A stretch of 64,000 nt of DNA from Archivesica marissinica (Eukaryota > Mollusca > Bivalvia > Venerida > Vesicomyidae). The stretch is from positions 17,155,363 through 17,219,362 of the forward strand of contig CM026386.1 in assembly GCA_014843695.1 (NCBI GenBank), given 5' to 3'. Positions 34,160-44,323 of the stretch are shown here, in pieces (the first letter of the stretch is position 1; each line of letters opens with the position of its first letter). The notes below the pieces were generated by a model. That model was not told the DNA's origin and searched no databases. It worked only from the letters and a program-made list of their open reading frames with translations. A program made the translations under genes and the position numbers.

Positions 34160-34854
34160 AGTCAATCGGCCCGAACTACTATAGTACATGGTGTACTGCA
34201 GCGAAGTGATTTAGGTCCTTATTATAATAGTAGTGGCTAATAAAAACAGCTACGCAGACTCGCTAAAGATTGAAAAGTGACCATTAGTCTGAAAGTGTGC
34301 CGGGTTGGTATGGGACTTTAAACTCGAGTTGACAAATCTCCTAGTTGCTTCTAATTATGGAGTGTTTAGCATTTTGTCACACTATCAGTTTCATACTACA
34401 TGTACATGTATAATGACGTATGTTTGTTTTTGGGTTTTAAGTCGCACCAACAGTGTATAAGCCATATAACGACTAATCAGATGCTATTTGTTGAAGAACA
34501 AGAACAATATTTCGTACACATGGACGGACACCTGGCTAGAACCAGAGTATGCAATGTATACGTTAATTTGTTTCTTAAATGTCATGTGACTTGGTTGATC
34601 CTTTTGAGATAATCAACCATTCATAACTTCTTTATCCTATACTGCGATTTTTAAAATTCTTTCATCGCATTTTATGATTTGGTGAGATTTATTAACATGT
34701 ATACTGTTGATGGTTTTCTTTAACACAAACCCCATAAAATCACGTTATAATATAACGTATGTGTCACTATAAGATTTAATAGAACCCGATGAACAATCGG
34801 TGTCTGGACTGGAACAATAGAACATGCTAACATGTTGGTTATATTCAATTCCAG
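34160..34854. other. Gene B intron 2
   Basis: AT-rich intron, no repeat match or extra exon seen. It ends in the acceptor TATATTCAATTCCAG. Confidence 0.5.
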
Positions 34855-35442
34855 GACAACCATACCGGTGGATTTCAGAGCACACTTTGTTCCGATCGAA
34901 CGGATACAATACATAAAGTGTGTACAGACGAGGCTAATGCAGAATGTAATCAAAATCAACGTACCGAGATATTTACAATTAGAACCAAATGCATGCCAGA
35001 AATACGTACACAATCTACCATAAAAGTAGGCATAGTAACTGCAAATGTGATGCTAGATTCGAATGTAAGAATAGAGCATGTGACACAGGTCACACAACTA
35101 GACGAGATTACGCGAACTCAGCTAAGTGGTGTTACTAAAAATGAAGGGAAATGCTATTCGAGCAACACAAATGCAGACGAGATACTAGATACAAATGCAA
35201 TAATAGAGCATGTAGCACACGTTGAGAAAGTAGAAGATATAACGCGAGTTCAGCTATGTGATGTTACTAAAACTGAACGGACAAAATCTTCGACCAAAAT
35301 ACAATCTTTTAAGCTTGCGTCACAGTCTGGCCATAGCATTGACAAGCAAATTAAATGTCCAATGCTCTTAAGTTATGCAACACTTCTGAATGGTGGTCAT
35401 GTTAACGAAGTGTGCGATGTGGACATCGTAACTGCATTTTAG
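34855..35442 (+). CDS. Gene B exon 3: cytoplasmic tail with internal duplication and ITIM-like motif
   Basis: Begins in phase 0 after TTCAATTCCAG with DNHTGGFQSTLCSD and stays open for 195 codons to TAG. A later AG (34878) would give an equally in-frame, 8-residue shorter start. Two tandem 31-residue repeats are visible: LDSNVRIEHVTQV...ITRTQLSGVTKNE and LDTNAIIEHVAHV...ITRVQLCDVTKTE. Near the end LLSYATLL fits the ITIM consensus (S/I/V/L)xYxx(I/V/L). The motif is short enough to occur by chance. The tail does not align clearly with those of A and C beyond its position and phase. Confidence 0.65.
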   Translation, partial: DNHTGGFQSTLCSDRTDTIHKVCTDEANAECNQNQRTEIFTIRTKCMPEIRTQSTIKVGIVTANVMLDSNVRIEHVTQVTQLDEITRTQLSGVTKNEGKCYSSNTNADEILDTNAIIEHVAHVEKVEDITRVQLCDVTKTERTKSSTKIQSFKLASQSGHSIDKQIKCPMLLSYATLLNGGHVNEVCDVDIVTAF

Positions 35443-36141
35443 ACATAATAATGGTCGTACCAATGACATAGAGACTGCGTGTTCATTAAGTTAGTGTCGA
35501 AACTGGAGATACAAATTAGTAGTATTTTTAGATAGGTATAAGGATATTATTTGAAAGTTGTGCTGGTTTCACCTTCTAGTCTTAGCATTGTCAAGCATGA
35601 ACGTGAGAAAACTGGAGCGGACGATAACGAAACTGTTGATTATAGCGAATTGCATTAAATGTTGTATATATTTTTAAAAAACAGACCTAAAAATCTAAAA
35701 ATAAAACTATTATAATATCATTTATCACATAAACTACGGCGCGGGAGTTTAATAAAGCCATGTCATAAATTAGGTAATACACTAGTGTATTAAATATGCA
35801 AATGAGGCAAATACGTAGCGATTCGCAGTGACAGTAACTTTGATTGTGACGTTATTTGCCAAAACATCGTGTACATTTTGTATTTGTATTTGTTAAAAAA
35901 AGACTGTTTGAAAATAATTTAAAAGTGTTTAATATTGAATTGGTTGCACATGATATGTTGTGATAGTTTAAAAACTGTTTACAAAGGAAGAAAATTAAAA
36001 AAATTGGAGTATTTAATGTCGCACTATTTTCTTGGCCCATTAAGTAGAAACCGCAGTACTACCCTGGCTTTCATTTGCTAAAGGGGAAGTGTGTTCAATC
36101 GTGACACACTTTTACTGCGTACTTGGTTTATGTGATAAAAA
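35443..36141. other. Gene B 3' flank, no other gene seen
   Basis: AT-rich. AATAAAACTATTA-like and TTTAATAAAGCC at about 35750 are possible polyadenylation contexts. No repeats recognised. Confidence 0.4.
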
Positions 36142-36264
36142 GAATCTTACATTCGTGTCTTTCCATATTGACTTTATTAAACTCGTTGAATAAAAATGAT
36201 AAAATGCTCGGAGTCTTCAACGAGTTTAATAAATTCAATATGGAAAGCCACTCATGTAAGATCC
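36142..36264. repeat. Long imperfect palindrome next to the hAT left end
   Basis: Arms 36160-36190 and 36216-36246 are inverted copies (TTTCCATATTG..TTTATTAAACTCGTTGAA) with a two-base difference and a 25-bp spacer. Weaker pairing (ATCTTACAT/ATGTAAGAT) extends the arms to about 36142 and 36264, four bases from the transposon end. Confidence 0.85.
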
Positions 36265-36870
36265 TCTACAGGGCCGTCGCTGGAGTTATTTTGATGATAC
36301 GCACGGCCAAATATGCTTGTTCGTCGAGTGAGCATAGCGAGCGAGTATGCTAGGGGGGTCCGGGGGCATGCACCCCCCGGAAATTTTTTGAAATGAGAAA
36401 GCAATTTCCTGCATTTCAATGCATTTTGTAACATATAATTGCAGGACTAAATTTCTTAAGACAATCCGTATAAAGGTATAAATTAAGACTAGATGTATAT
36501 TATACATGATCTGTCCATGGTAGACCGGAGACATCGTATTCATCAAACCTTACTTGGAATGGAAATGCAGCCAGTCTTGCGTGCATCAACGGGGACTGAT
36601 TTGTGGTCCCCACTGCTTGCAATTCATACCAATGCTACATATGGCAAATAATTTTATCATGACATTGCATATGGGTCTAATAAATATCTCTAAGATTGTA
36701 ACTGTAAGATTGGGTTCCACACTGCTTATCATTAAAATCAATGCTGTTCAACACATGTGCATAATTATATTCATATGACAAACATCGTACATTGTGTATA
36801 CATTTATGTGGCTGTTTCTGAGGAAAAAAGGATTATGGCATTTGCGACCAACATATATATCGACACCAAC

Positions 36871-37371
36871 TTAAACTTTAAATAATAATGCCATCCTTCG
36901 CTCCTTTCGTCTTGCAAAAATATCTACTATTTCTTGACTGTCTAGTTCTTGTTCCCGGTATATGTTAAGAAGCCCAAGCCCAGAAAGGCGTTTTGTTGAC
37001 ATCGTGCTCCTCAGATATGTTTTCACACGGCGCATTGTGCTAAATGACCGTTCAGCGGTCGCCGTCGCAACAGGCATAGCAGCCAGAACACAAAGGCACG
37101 CTCTAACATTTGGATATAGATCCACATTAGCTAAGGATGCCGATTCCGCTAGACTGTCAGTTGGTTCGTCTGTGTTTATCACATCACACCGCAGTTTCCA
37201 TCGGTGTATCTCCAAGGTGAATTGCTCAAGATTCTCAGTAACATCTGATGCGAAGGCTGAATGGATTTCCTGTATATGCTGAAATATAACGTTTAACGGT
37301 ACCGTCCGAGATCCATTGAAATCACTGAGTACAACTATCCGGTGACATGATAATTCTGATATTATGGGCAA
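36871..37371 (-). pseudogene. hAT transposase, C-terminal dimerisation exon
   Basis: Reads the hAT dimerisation domain: LYPNVRACLCVLAAMPVATA, then TAERSFSTMRRVKTYLRSTM, then KRLSGLGLLNIYRE, ending a few residues later. This domain holds the last catalytic helix region and the multimerisation surface in hAT transposases. The 5' boundary of the exon is not resolved: the open frame starts near TTG 37371 but no acceptor in the phase required by the donor at 38003 was found, so an exon may be missing or mutated. Confidence 0.8.
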
Positions 37372-38003
37372 TAGTGCTAGTAGGCTAGTTTTGTGTCATT
37401 CACTTAGATATGTCATTTATCTAGGAAAGTGCTACTACTAACCCGAACTTTGCAATCTCCGAAAATAACCGGAATTGTTTGGCTACTTTAGTTATAGATG
37501 GTGTTGCAAAATAGCGATTAAAATCGCATTAGAGATCCAGGTAAGTGTTGTTTTGAAGAGATAAATGTCACACCAACATGCAGCCAGAAGAAAATGTTCA
37601 GAAGATTTGACTGAGTTTTGTCGCACCCGCTTGCAGACAGCGAGATATAGTCGGCACTTTGGCGTGCTCAATGTTTGTATATAGTTTGTGTACATGCACT
37701 TATCGCCAGGAAAACACATTCACTGGATGTGTGATTCGAATCCGTGACCTCCGGCTTTATTAGCATGGCACAGCACGAATACGAGTTATCATGTCTGTGT
37801 TTGGTTGGAAAAGTCGAAGTAACATAGAATTCCAGCTTACAAATGTCACGATTTTGACGAGTGACAACATGTCACCGACTTACGGTAGATACTAAATTTA
37901 AAGTGTACTATTACTTTTAACACGGATTGAATAGTCCACACACAATATAGACCAATGTGCACACCGTTATGCTTAATATCTACAATTGGCAATTAGAACG
38001 TAC

Positions 38004-39465
38004 CTGATCTGTTAGACTTGGCACACGTTTAGGAAGTAGGAACTGGGCTTTGAATCTTTCCCCCTCTTGTATTAGCCGGGTATCTAGTTCAGAGACTAGA
38101 TGATCTACAAATGGCAGATACATATTCACCCTCCAATATTCAGATATGGTCAGTGCAGGGGCATTCGGTATGTGCTGTGCTCTGCCGCTTACAGAACGTT
38201 TGTTGGTGGGATCAACGTCCATGTCTTGTGCGAGGGCTACGGACTTATCGTACAGTGCTTCCCAGACCAGCTTGTCGTTTCTTTCTTCAGTCATCTGCTT
38301 GGACAGTACATGTGCCTCTGTCACAGCTTCTACCAGGTCACATGACTTTCGCTGTAACAACTGGGACAGTGGCACACACGATGATAGAATGTGTTCAATG
38401 GAAACTAAGGTTATAATGAAGTCGAAAGACAAGATAGCGTTCCTGTGTGTTGCAGCTTTTGTGTCTCCCCCAGCTGCTAATTCCCCAAGAGCAGCCACGA
38501 CGGTCCGGAAAGCTGATAGAAACGTGTACAGCGCATCAGCTCTTGCCGCCCACCTTGTTTCGCAAAGAGACTGCAGTTTTGTCCGTCTGTCCATTTCGTC
38601 CCGGCTTACAGGGTCGTCCTTCAGCGTCTCCTGGAACTTTAAATGTCGTTTACCTGAATAGTTAAAGGCAAAGGCGATTTCTTGAATTTTGTCCATCATT
38701 ATCCGCGCAAACCTCTCTTTAGATGCATTTATAATGGCGAGATTGAGGCAATGTGCCTTGCAATGGGTGTAGGCGGCATCTGGCAACATTTGTTTTATAC
38801 GCGCCTGTACGACTCTATATTTTCCGGACATAATCGCGGCCCCGTCATAACCTTGACCCCTCATTCGGGAGATGTCAATCCCTGCCGCATTTAGCTGTTC
38901 GATGAACGCCTCCGACAATGACTCGCCAGTTGTGCTTTCACATTCAGCAAATTGTAAGAAATCCTCTCTTATCGAATGTGTAGCATCGTCATAAAATCGA
39001 ATGCAGATTGCCATTTGCTCAATAGTAGCAGCGTCTGTGGCTTCGTCGGCGATGAATCCAAAGCAGAAGGACTGATTGCACTTCCGCACAATTTCGGCTT
39101 TGATAAGGTCTCCACAAATGTCAATTAGTTCATTTTGTGTTTCGGCGGAAGTGTACTTGGTTCTCGGATCGCCATTGCACAAATGTTCTTTCATTACTGG
39201 ATTATATTTGGCCTGATAATTCAACAGACTAATGAAATTGCTTTTGGCATCATCATCGCCGCGAAATGGCAGGCCCTGCTTGCCAAGTTGTATGACTGTC
39301 GACTATGCCGACACGTATTTGTCTGTTCTTTTCCACTGCAGCATTATATGCGCTCGAGATACTACAACTAATGTCCTTTTTTTCACCTTTCATCACGCCA
39401 ATGAAGTTCTCCGCGGCCTCCAGTGACGAAATGTGGATACTTGATTTGGCATGGTTCCCAATCAA
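38004..39465 (-). pseudogene. hAT transposase, central DUF4371-like exon (frameshifted)
   Basis: Starts in phase 0 after an acceptor CCTTTTCTGTAG with LIGNHAKSSIHISSLEAAEN and ends at LTDQ|GTACGT (donor at 38003). It carries the DUF4371/RNase H-like hallmarks SFCFGFIADEATDAATIEQM, GQGYDGAAIMSGKYRVVQ, YTHCKAHCLNLAI and SLCETRWAARADALY. Near 39290 the reading frame shifts by one: the upstream frame ends in a stop at 39253 while the other resumes LPFRGDDDAKSNF. This is a real lesion or an assembly indel. Confidence 0.82.
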
Positions 39466-40323
39466 CTACAGAAAAGGAAAATCTATACATGTTTGTGGGC
39501 AACTCTTAAATTGTAGACACATAGTACTTGTAATGATACTATTGTATTTCCAAATTATGTACCATGTACATTGTATGTGGACCATGACCTGGAACTATCT
39601 CCACTGTCGTTTAGATCTCGGTATTGTGCTACTACTGATTTTTGGATTGTTTCCATAATTGAATTGTTAGCCAATTACTAGCCCGCATTTTCTGGCGATG
39701 TCGCGGCGCGGGTTATACAGCCAGAAACTTAGGTCTTACGATTACAAGTACGTCACCAACATGGTCAACATACCAACAACAAAATAATATAGTTAACGGC
39801 CTGATAAGGATTTATATTACTGTTTGCTAGACCCATCATCATGGCGGGTGCTTAACTGACAAAATTACGAATACTGCAGAACAGGAAACGACAACAAGAG
39901 CTGCCTGGTATGGATCTACACTGGTCACAAATGTCAGAAATCCAGTTCTCCAGTCACACTCAACTCGTATTTAATAATTTAATAATTAATAAATTTTAGA
40001 AACCAGTTAAATGTTGGTATAAATTGTTCTTGTGATACAATAACTATCGCAGTATTGAGAAACTAGTAGTATAGAGTGACCGTGTACAAGTTCAACATGT
40101 ATCAACAATTGCAAGACAATCCGTTATAATCGCCCAACACAACTAGTTTGTACCAGATTGTTTGGTAGTGCACTTGCTCTCTTGTGTACTGTAACAGTCA
40201 ATGAATCAGACGTCACGGCTACTACAACCGGCATATGTTGTAAAAGAGAAAGTTAAACTTAATATGGTGCGGTTTCTCAGCGGAGGTCTAAGCTAAGCTA
40301 ATTACGTTCTGTAGTATACACAC

Positions 40324-40504
40324 CTTAGATACATTGCTCCAGTCCTTCAGAGGGTGAGTAGTGAGGTTTTTCGTCTTATCTTCCTTTGGAGCGAAGAAGT
40401 AACACGGCCCACAATATACTCCATCTGCAGCTTTTGAGTACCTCAGCCAGGTATTGCTAATGAAGTAGTGGCTTTGCAATTTTCTGTACCGTCCCGCTTG
40501 GAAT
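40324..40504 (-). pseudogene. hAT transposase exon 2: TTF-type zinc finger
   Basis: The acceptor TTTTTTGTAG precedes a phase 2 entry, and the exon reads FQAGRYRKLQSHYFISNTWL then RYSKAADGVYCGPCYFFAPK. This is the TTF-type finger (F..W..YS...D..YC..C..F), which binds DNA in this hAT group. The exon leaves in phase 0 at AAG|GTGTGT, matching the phase 0 start of the central exon. Confidence 0.8.
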
Positions 40505-40589
40505 CTACAAAAAAGGTTATTCATTCCAGTCTCGAAAGGTCAAGTTCAGATGCAGCCAAGCTCAATAATCAAAAAAAAAACGATGGTTA

Positions 40590-40657
40590 AGGGATTCGAT
40601 CCCGGAACTCCACATTGCAAAGCCAACACTCTACCACTACGCCACCAAGCCAATTAA
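40590..40657 (-). repeat. tRNA-Ala-like pseudogene/SINE head in the transposase intron
   Basis: In reverse: 'ggtggcgtagtggtagagtg' (box A), an anticodon region with TTTGCA (TGC, Ala) and 'gggatcgaatccc' (box B). The acceptor ends do not pair and the anticodon stem is poor, so it is not called as a functional tRNA. Confidence 0.6.
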
Positions 40658-40868
40658 CGTTAATATAAATTTAATTTCATTATTGTATATAAGCTTCACT
40701 GTCATTTGCTCAGCTTTTCCCCCCAATATATGTTTCCCGATTGTTTTTGCGATATCTACATAGATCAATCAAGCAAATAGCACTGTTTTCCAGTAATGAT
40801 AAGAACCAAATTTAATGTAGGCCTAGTTTACGGGTGGCTCACGTCATGTATAGCAAAATTCGGCTTAC

Positions 40869-41008
40869 CTGCTTGGAAATTGAAAGACGTGAACTTTCTC
40901 CCATGTCGAGGTTAATAACGTCAACCGCAAATTGTCATCTGGAGTGCGAACACTTTCCTCGAAAACGTCAGGGTAAGGCGGATCAATTTCCGATCTGGAC
41001 TCCGCCAT
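40869..41008 (-). pseudogene. hAT transposase exon 1
   Basis: ATG 41008 opens MAESRSEIDPPYPDVFEESV and the exon ends phase 2 at AGCAG|GTAAGC (donor 40868). That is exactly the entry phase of exon 2, so the split is supported on both sides. It lies 337 bp inside the right terminal repeat, as expected for the 5' end of a transposon gene. Confidence 0.72.
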
Positions 41009-41390
41009 TTTGTATTTCGCGCCACGTAAACAATTGTTTCGGAATAACTCGGAACACATTAATTTTCAAGGGAAACTACTGTTGCAAAGAGCTGATGTTA
41101 ACATCAGTATAGATTATCGCCCTTATCAATTAAACAAGCACGTAAAATAGCGCAAACTAAATTTCGAGATGCACCATATTTACAATGGTCTCAATTATTC
41201 CACCACTCCACACATCACGACGCCTATGTATCCCTACTACCCCCCCCCCCTGGGGTTTTATTGCGTTTTTGGAGTTTTCATTTTTTCATTTTCTGAGACC
41301 AATGATACGCACGTGCGTACTTGCGTATCCCCAGCGACGGGCCTGACTTAGTTTGACTTGCTGTGTAATTCTTACATCGCCAATGTCGCA

Positions 41391-41669
41391 TAAAAGTGCA
41401 AAAGTAAGGCTGTCCGATTAGCGCAATGGTTAGCGCGCTTGCTTCTCACCAATGTAACCCGGGTTCGATTCTCAGACAGGGAAGTATGTAAGATGGTACG
41501 GTGGTCGCCATTTCGGACACGTGGGTTGTCTCCGGGCACTCCGGTTTCCTTCCACACGAATGGCCACATATACGCGTTCATCCGCGCCAATGAGAATGAT
41601 TAATATAAGTTGTTAAAACTTAGCAATCGTTGTAAAACAAATAAAGTTTAAACTGAACTAAAAGTGCAA
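41391..41669 (+). repeat. SINE-C, full length, with 11-bp target-site duplication
   Basis: The element is 41402-41658, flanked by TAAAAGTGCAA at 41391-41401 and 41659-41669. The tRNA-like head ('gtccgattagcgcaatggtt', 'cccgggttcgattctca') has acceptor ends that still nearly pair (CTGTCCG/CAGACAG). The body contains 'ctccgggcactccggtttcc'. The tail 'gattaatataagttgttaaa' then 'cttagcaatcg' resembles the SINE-D tail. Confidence 0.9.
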
Positions 41670-41876
41670 GAAGCCGAGAACCCGATCACACAGAACATAG
41701 CGTGCCGTCTGCATAGACTGTATGCTGATTGCTCACCAGACAGTGGAGCTGAAGCACCTGTCCGAATAGCAAACACCATATATCCTGATCAGACACGGCA
41801 TTACACAGCGGCTGATCTGGATCTATGTTGTTTGCCTGCTTTGAATTTATTAGGCGCTGAAAGAGTTAAAGTTTGA
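41664..41876 (+). other. Orphan coding-like segment cut by SINE-C
   Basis: An open frame of 70 codons ending in TGA reads NPITQNIACRLHRLYADCSP, then RIANTIYPDQTRHYTAADLD and LCCLPALNLLG. The composition is balanced and protein-like, unlike the low-complexity ORFs around it. It begins inside the right target-site duplication of SINE-C, so the SINE interrupts whatever lay upstream. It may be a remnant exon or part of an older mobile element. No family recognised and no splice acceptor identified with confidence. Confidence 0.3.
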
Positions 41877-41879
41877 TGA

Positions 41880-42451
41880 AATGTCTGCATGTTGAAGCGA
41901 GGCATATTGGTACAATCCGATCTTCACTTAATCAAAATTCAAAGTCACGCCTAAACGATTTAGAAACGGCGGAAATTACAACTCGCTTATTGGCTAGAGT
42001 GTGATCTAATCTTGCCATTCCTCTTTGTCATACTGGAAAACACCATATCAGGTATCGTCCTACTACTTTACTGCGAGGGTCGTGTTATGTAAATACTTAA
42101 GACGGAATATGCAATGATATGTGGAATGTACAATGTATTTAGTAATACATGCCTCAGTGGTAAAATAAGTCATATAAATAATACACGAATAATACAGAAA
42201 CGTTGGTGCGGGCAAAACCTTTTATGGGAAAACAGTTCTGAATAAGGAGGTAGTGCTAAGGACTGTTGGACGGTTTTCATGATTTGTACTATCTCATAGT
42301 AAGATTATTTGTTTCGATATAACAGCTGTCGTCTAGATACAATATAATTATGATGCGTAGGTTTATAGTCTGAACACACTATCACTGAATTCTTCCAACT
42401 GCGCGCTAATATATGTGTTGGATTCAGAATTCATACATATTTTAAATAATT
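41880..42451. other. Gene C 5' flank
   Basis: AT-rich sequence with no repeat match. 'ctaatatatgtgttgg' at about 42407 is TATA-like, 45 bp before the ATG, but this is not specific enough to call a promoter. Confidence 0.35.
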
Positions 42452-42714
42452 ATGGAGAATATAGGGTTTCTGCAAATGTGCGTATGTTCGATGACCGGAG
42501 CTATACAAGATCCTCTTCAATGTGCTCCCTGCCCACCACCAACTGTATCATACAAAGAATTCCATGACCACGCACTAACCCAGGGTTTGTGTCACCTGGA
42601 AGCTTGCAACATTGCACGAAGATGTTGGAATATTACGGAGTGTGATCCCACAACCCCTACGTCAAGCACAACAACAACGACACCTACATCAGCTACCTCA
42701 ACTACAACAACAAT

Positions 42715-42746
<32 letters not shown>

Positions 42747-42966
42747 CAATACCACCAACAACAACAACAACAACAATACCACCACCACCCACAACAACAA
42801 CTATACCACCACCACCCACAACAACAACTATACCACCACCACCAACAACAACAACAACAACAATACCACCACCACCAACAACAACAACTATACCACCACC
42901 ACCCACAACAACAATAGCAACATCAGCGGCACTGGTGGTAGGATGTGCTTTGACATGCATTGTCAT
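42452..42966 (+). CDS. Gene C exon 1: Cys-rich ectodomain, mucin-like stalk, first part of TM helix
   Basis: First of three exons (42452-42966, 44324-44378, 45259-45642; 317 aa). ATG 42452 leads quickly into MCVCSMTGAIQDPLQCAPCP, then PPTVSYKEFHDHAL, LCHLEACNIARRCW, aligned with genes A and B. Unlike them, residues about 68-155 are an almost pure Thr/Pro/Ile/Ser stalk (PTTTTTTIPPPP-type repeats) encoded by an ACA/ACC-rich microsatellite. It is likely heavily O-glycosylated and could hold the head away from the membrane. The hydrophobic segment SAALVVGCALTCIV follows, and the exon ends phase 2 at GTAAGT (42967). No signal peptide seen. Stalk length may vary between alleles. Confidence 0.72.
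42640..42915. repeat. ACA/ACC coding microsatellite of the gene C stalk
   Basis: Blocks of ACAACAACA and CCACCACC alternate in units of roughly 27-33 bp, each giving a TTTTTIPPPP-like peptide. The antisense and shifted frames are also open (GGGIVVVV and QQQYHHHP runs), which shows why ORF length alone is not evidence here. Confidence 0.9.
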
Positions 42967-43388
42967 GTAAGTATAATATATATGCATATAATGTACATTA
43001 TTCGCTGCAGTTGTGAAAGTGACAAGACACAAAATGCAAATCGATGCATGTCTTCACTTATAAATAACATTGCTATATACTACACATTCTTCCGAAATAA
43101 CTTTAATAATAAATGTTCATCAATAAGAATAATTGTTTCATCAGTAAGCAAGTTATATGCGATCTACACAATGGAAAGATGGGATTTCCTAAACGGTTTA
43201 ACATGACCCGGAAGTGACATTTGTTTATTACGCAATCATGCTGATGTAATCGTGTGATATTGCCGTTTAGATTCTGATTACCCGAAAGTAATTATGTGCA
43301 TGTATAACAGTACATTTGTATGAACACACTTGTTACCATTGATAGTACATATTTATTCATGATACACGCACTGTGTCATGTGACTGTA

Positions 43389-43679
43389 CGTGTGTTTTAC
43401 GTTTATTTATCGTCGCTACCGGTTGCCCATATGAGCGACGCCTCCTAAAGAGATTAGTCATTTTAGATTTTTGGAGGATAGTGCAATGATACAGACAGAG
43501 ACCCATTCCAGAGTCTCCTCTGGTTCTTTTACGTGCACGGTGTACAGCACCGACACGAGACCTCGGTTTAACGTCCCATCTGAAAGACCGTTAATTTTAT
43601 TATGGTCAGACGGGGGTCGAACCTGCGATCCCGGGATTACCAGTCCAGCGTGTTACCACTGGACTACAGATCCGTCTGT
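43389..43679 (-). repeat. SINE-A in gene C intron 1
   Basis: Complete in reverse: tail ('ttatttatcgtcgctaccgg'), core ('cagagtctcctctggttctt', 'gacacgagacctcggtttaa') and tRNA-Thr-like head (GGT anticodon, 'ggactacagatccgtctg'). Confidence 0.9.
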
Positions 43680-43924
43680 GTTACACAACGGCGTATGTAA
43701 AAACAGCTGTTTTATATTCGAAAGAGAAGGGTGCACGCCTAATGTACGCAGGTATTGCGAACCGATTCACGAAAGTCATACTTTCATTTTCATTTTATTA
43801 TATTGCTATAAACACACTGCTAACTGACTGAAAATAATTATTCAAATTATAATGGAAGAATACTTAGCGTTGCTAAGTCTATCTTAAAATACTAATTGGG
43901 ATATAATTTATGTGTATCTAGAAG

Positions 43925-44050
43925 CATTATTATAACGTCTATTATAATTCTTCCAGAATGGCAATGTATATTTTACAGTGATAATTTATTTTCCACATGT
44001 CTGTAATATTGTATTATACATTGATGAGACGAAAATAAAGATATACTACT
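43925..44050 (+). mobile_element. LINE 3' end fragment
   Basis: 'ggcaatgtatattttacagt' and 'acattgatgagacgaaaata' then AAGATA match the last 110 bp of the LINE at 30590-32395. It ends in a short TAC repeat. It is a heavily 5'-truncated insertion in gene C intron 1. Confidence 0.7.
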
Positions 44051-44323
44051 ACTACTTGCTATTTGTAGGTAAAATGTATTGTATTGTTTGTTTCATATAC
44101 GATAATTATCGCTTTAAATAGTGTTATTATATTATTTGAAATGCAACCAAAGGAACAGGAAGAAATGGGGATCCCTCGCCAGGTGTATTCAGATGTATGT
44201 AAGTAATGATAAAAAACACACACAAGGAAGACAAATGTTATATATCTGTTTACAGACAAATGTAAATGATATAATCAACTTACATATTTTGTCTTTTCAA
44301 TAAAACTATCTTATTTTTTTCAG

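Larger units (their letters stand above)
36269..41345 (-). mobile_element. 5.1-kb hAT transposon with split transposase gene
   Basis: Terminal inverted repeats CAGGGCCGTCGCTGG (36269) and CCAGCGACGGGCCTG (ends 41345) bracket a transposase gene on the minus strand. The same ends and about 400 bp of subterminal sequence form the 404-bp MITE at 24291. The transposase has, in order, a TTF-type zinc finger, a DUF4371-like core and the hAT C-terminal dimerisation domain, an architecture known from ZMYM1/P52rIPK-like hAT elements. No matching 8-bp target-site duplication is visible (ATCCTCTA left, ACTTAGTT right). At least one frameshift and one unresolved exon junction mean this copy is probably inactive. 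Confidence 0.85.

Noticed and set aside
38100..38665. Plus-strand ORFs over the hAT transposase
   Set aside because: Shadows of the minus-strand transposase, which has clear hAT and DUF4371 motifs.
36269..41353. 8-bp target-site duplication for the large hAT
   Set aside because: Looked for and not found: ATCCTCTA on the left, ACTTAGTT on the right. The terminal repeats themselves are clear.
42592..43032. 146-codon antisense ORF (GGGGIVVVV)
   Set aside because: Antisense of the ACA/ACC repeat of gene C. The sense frame has the conserved Cys-rich head and splice donor.
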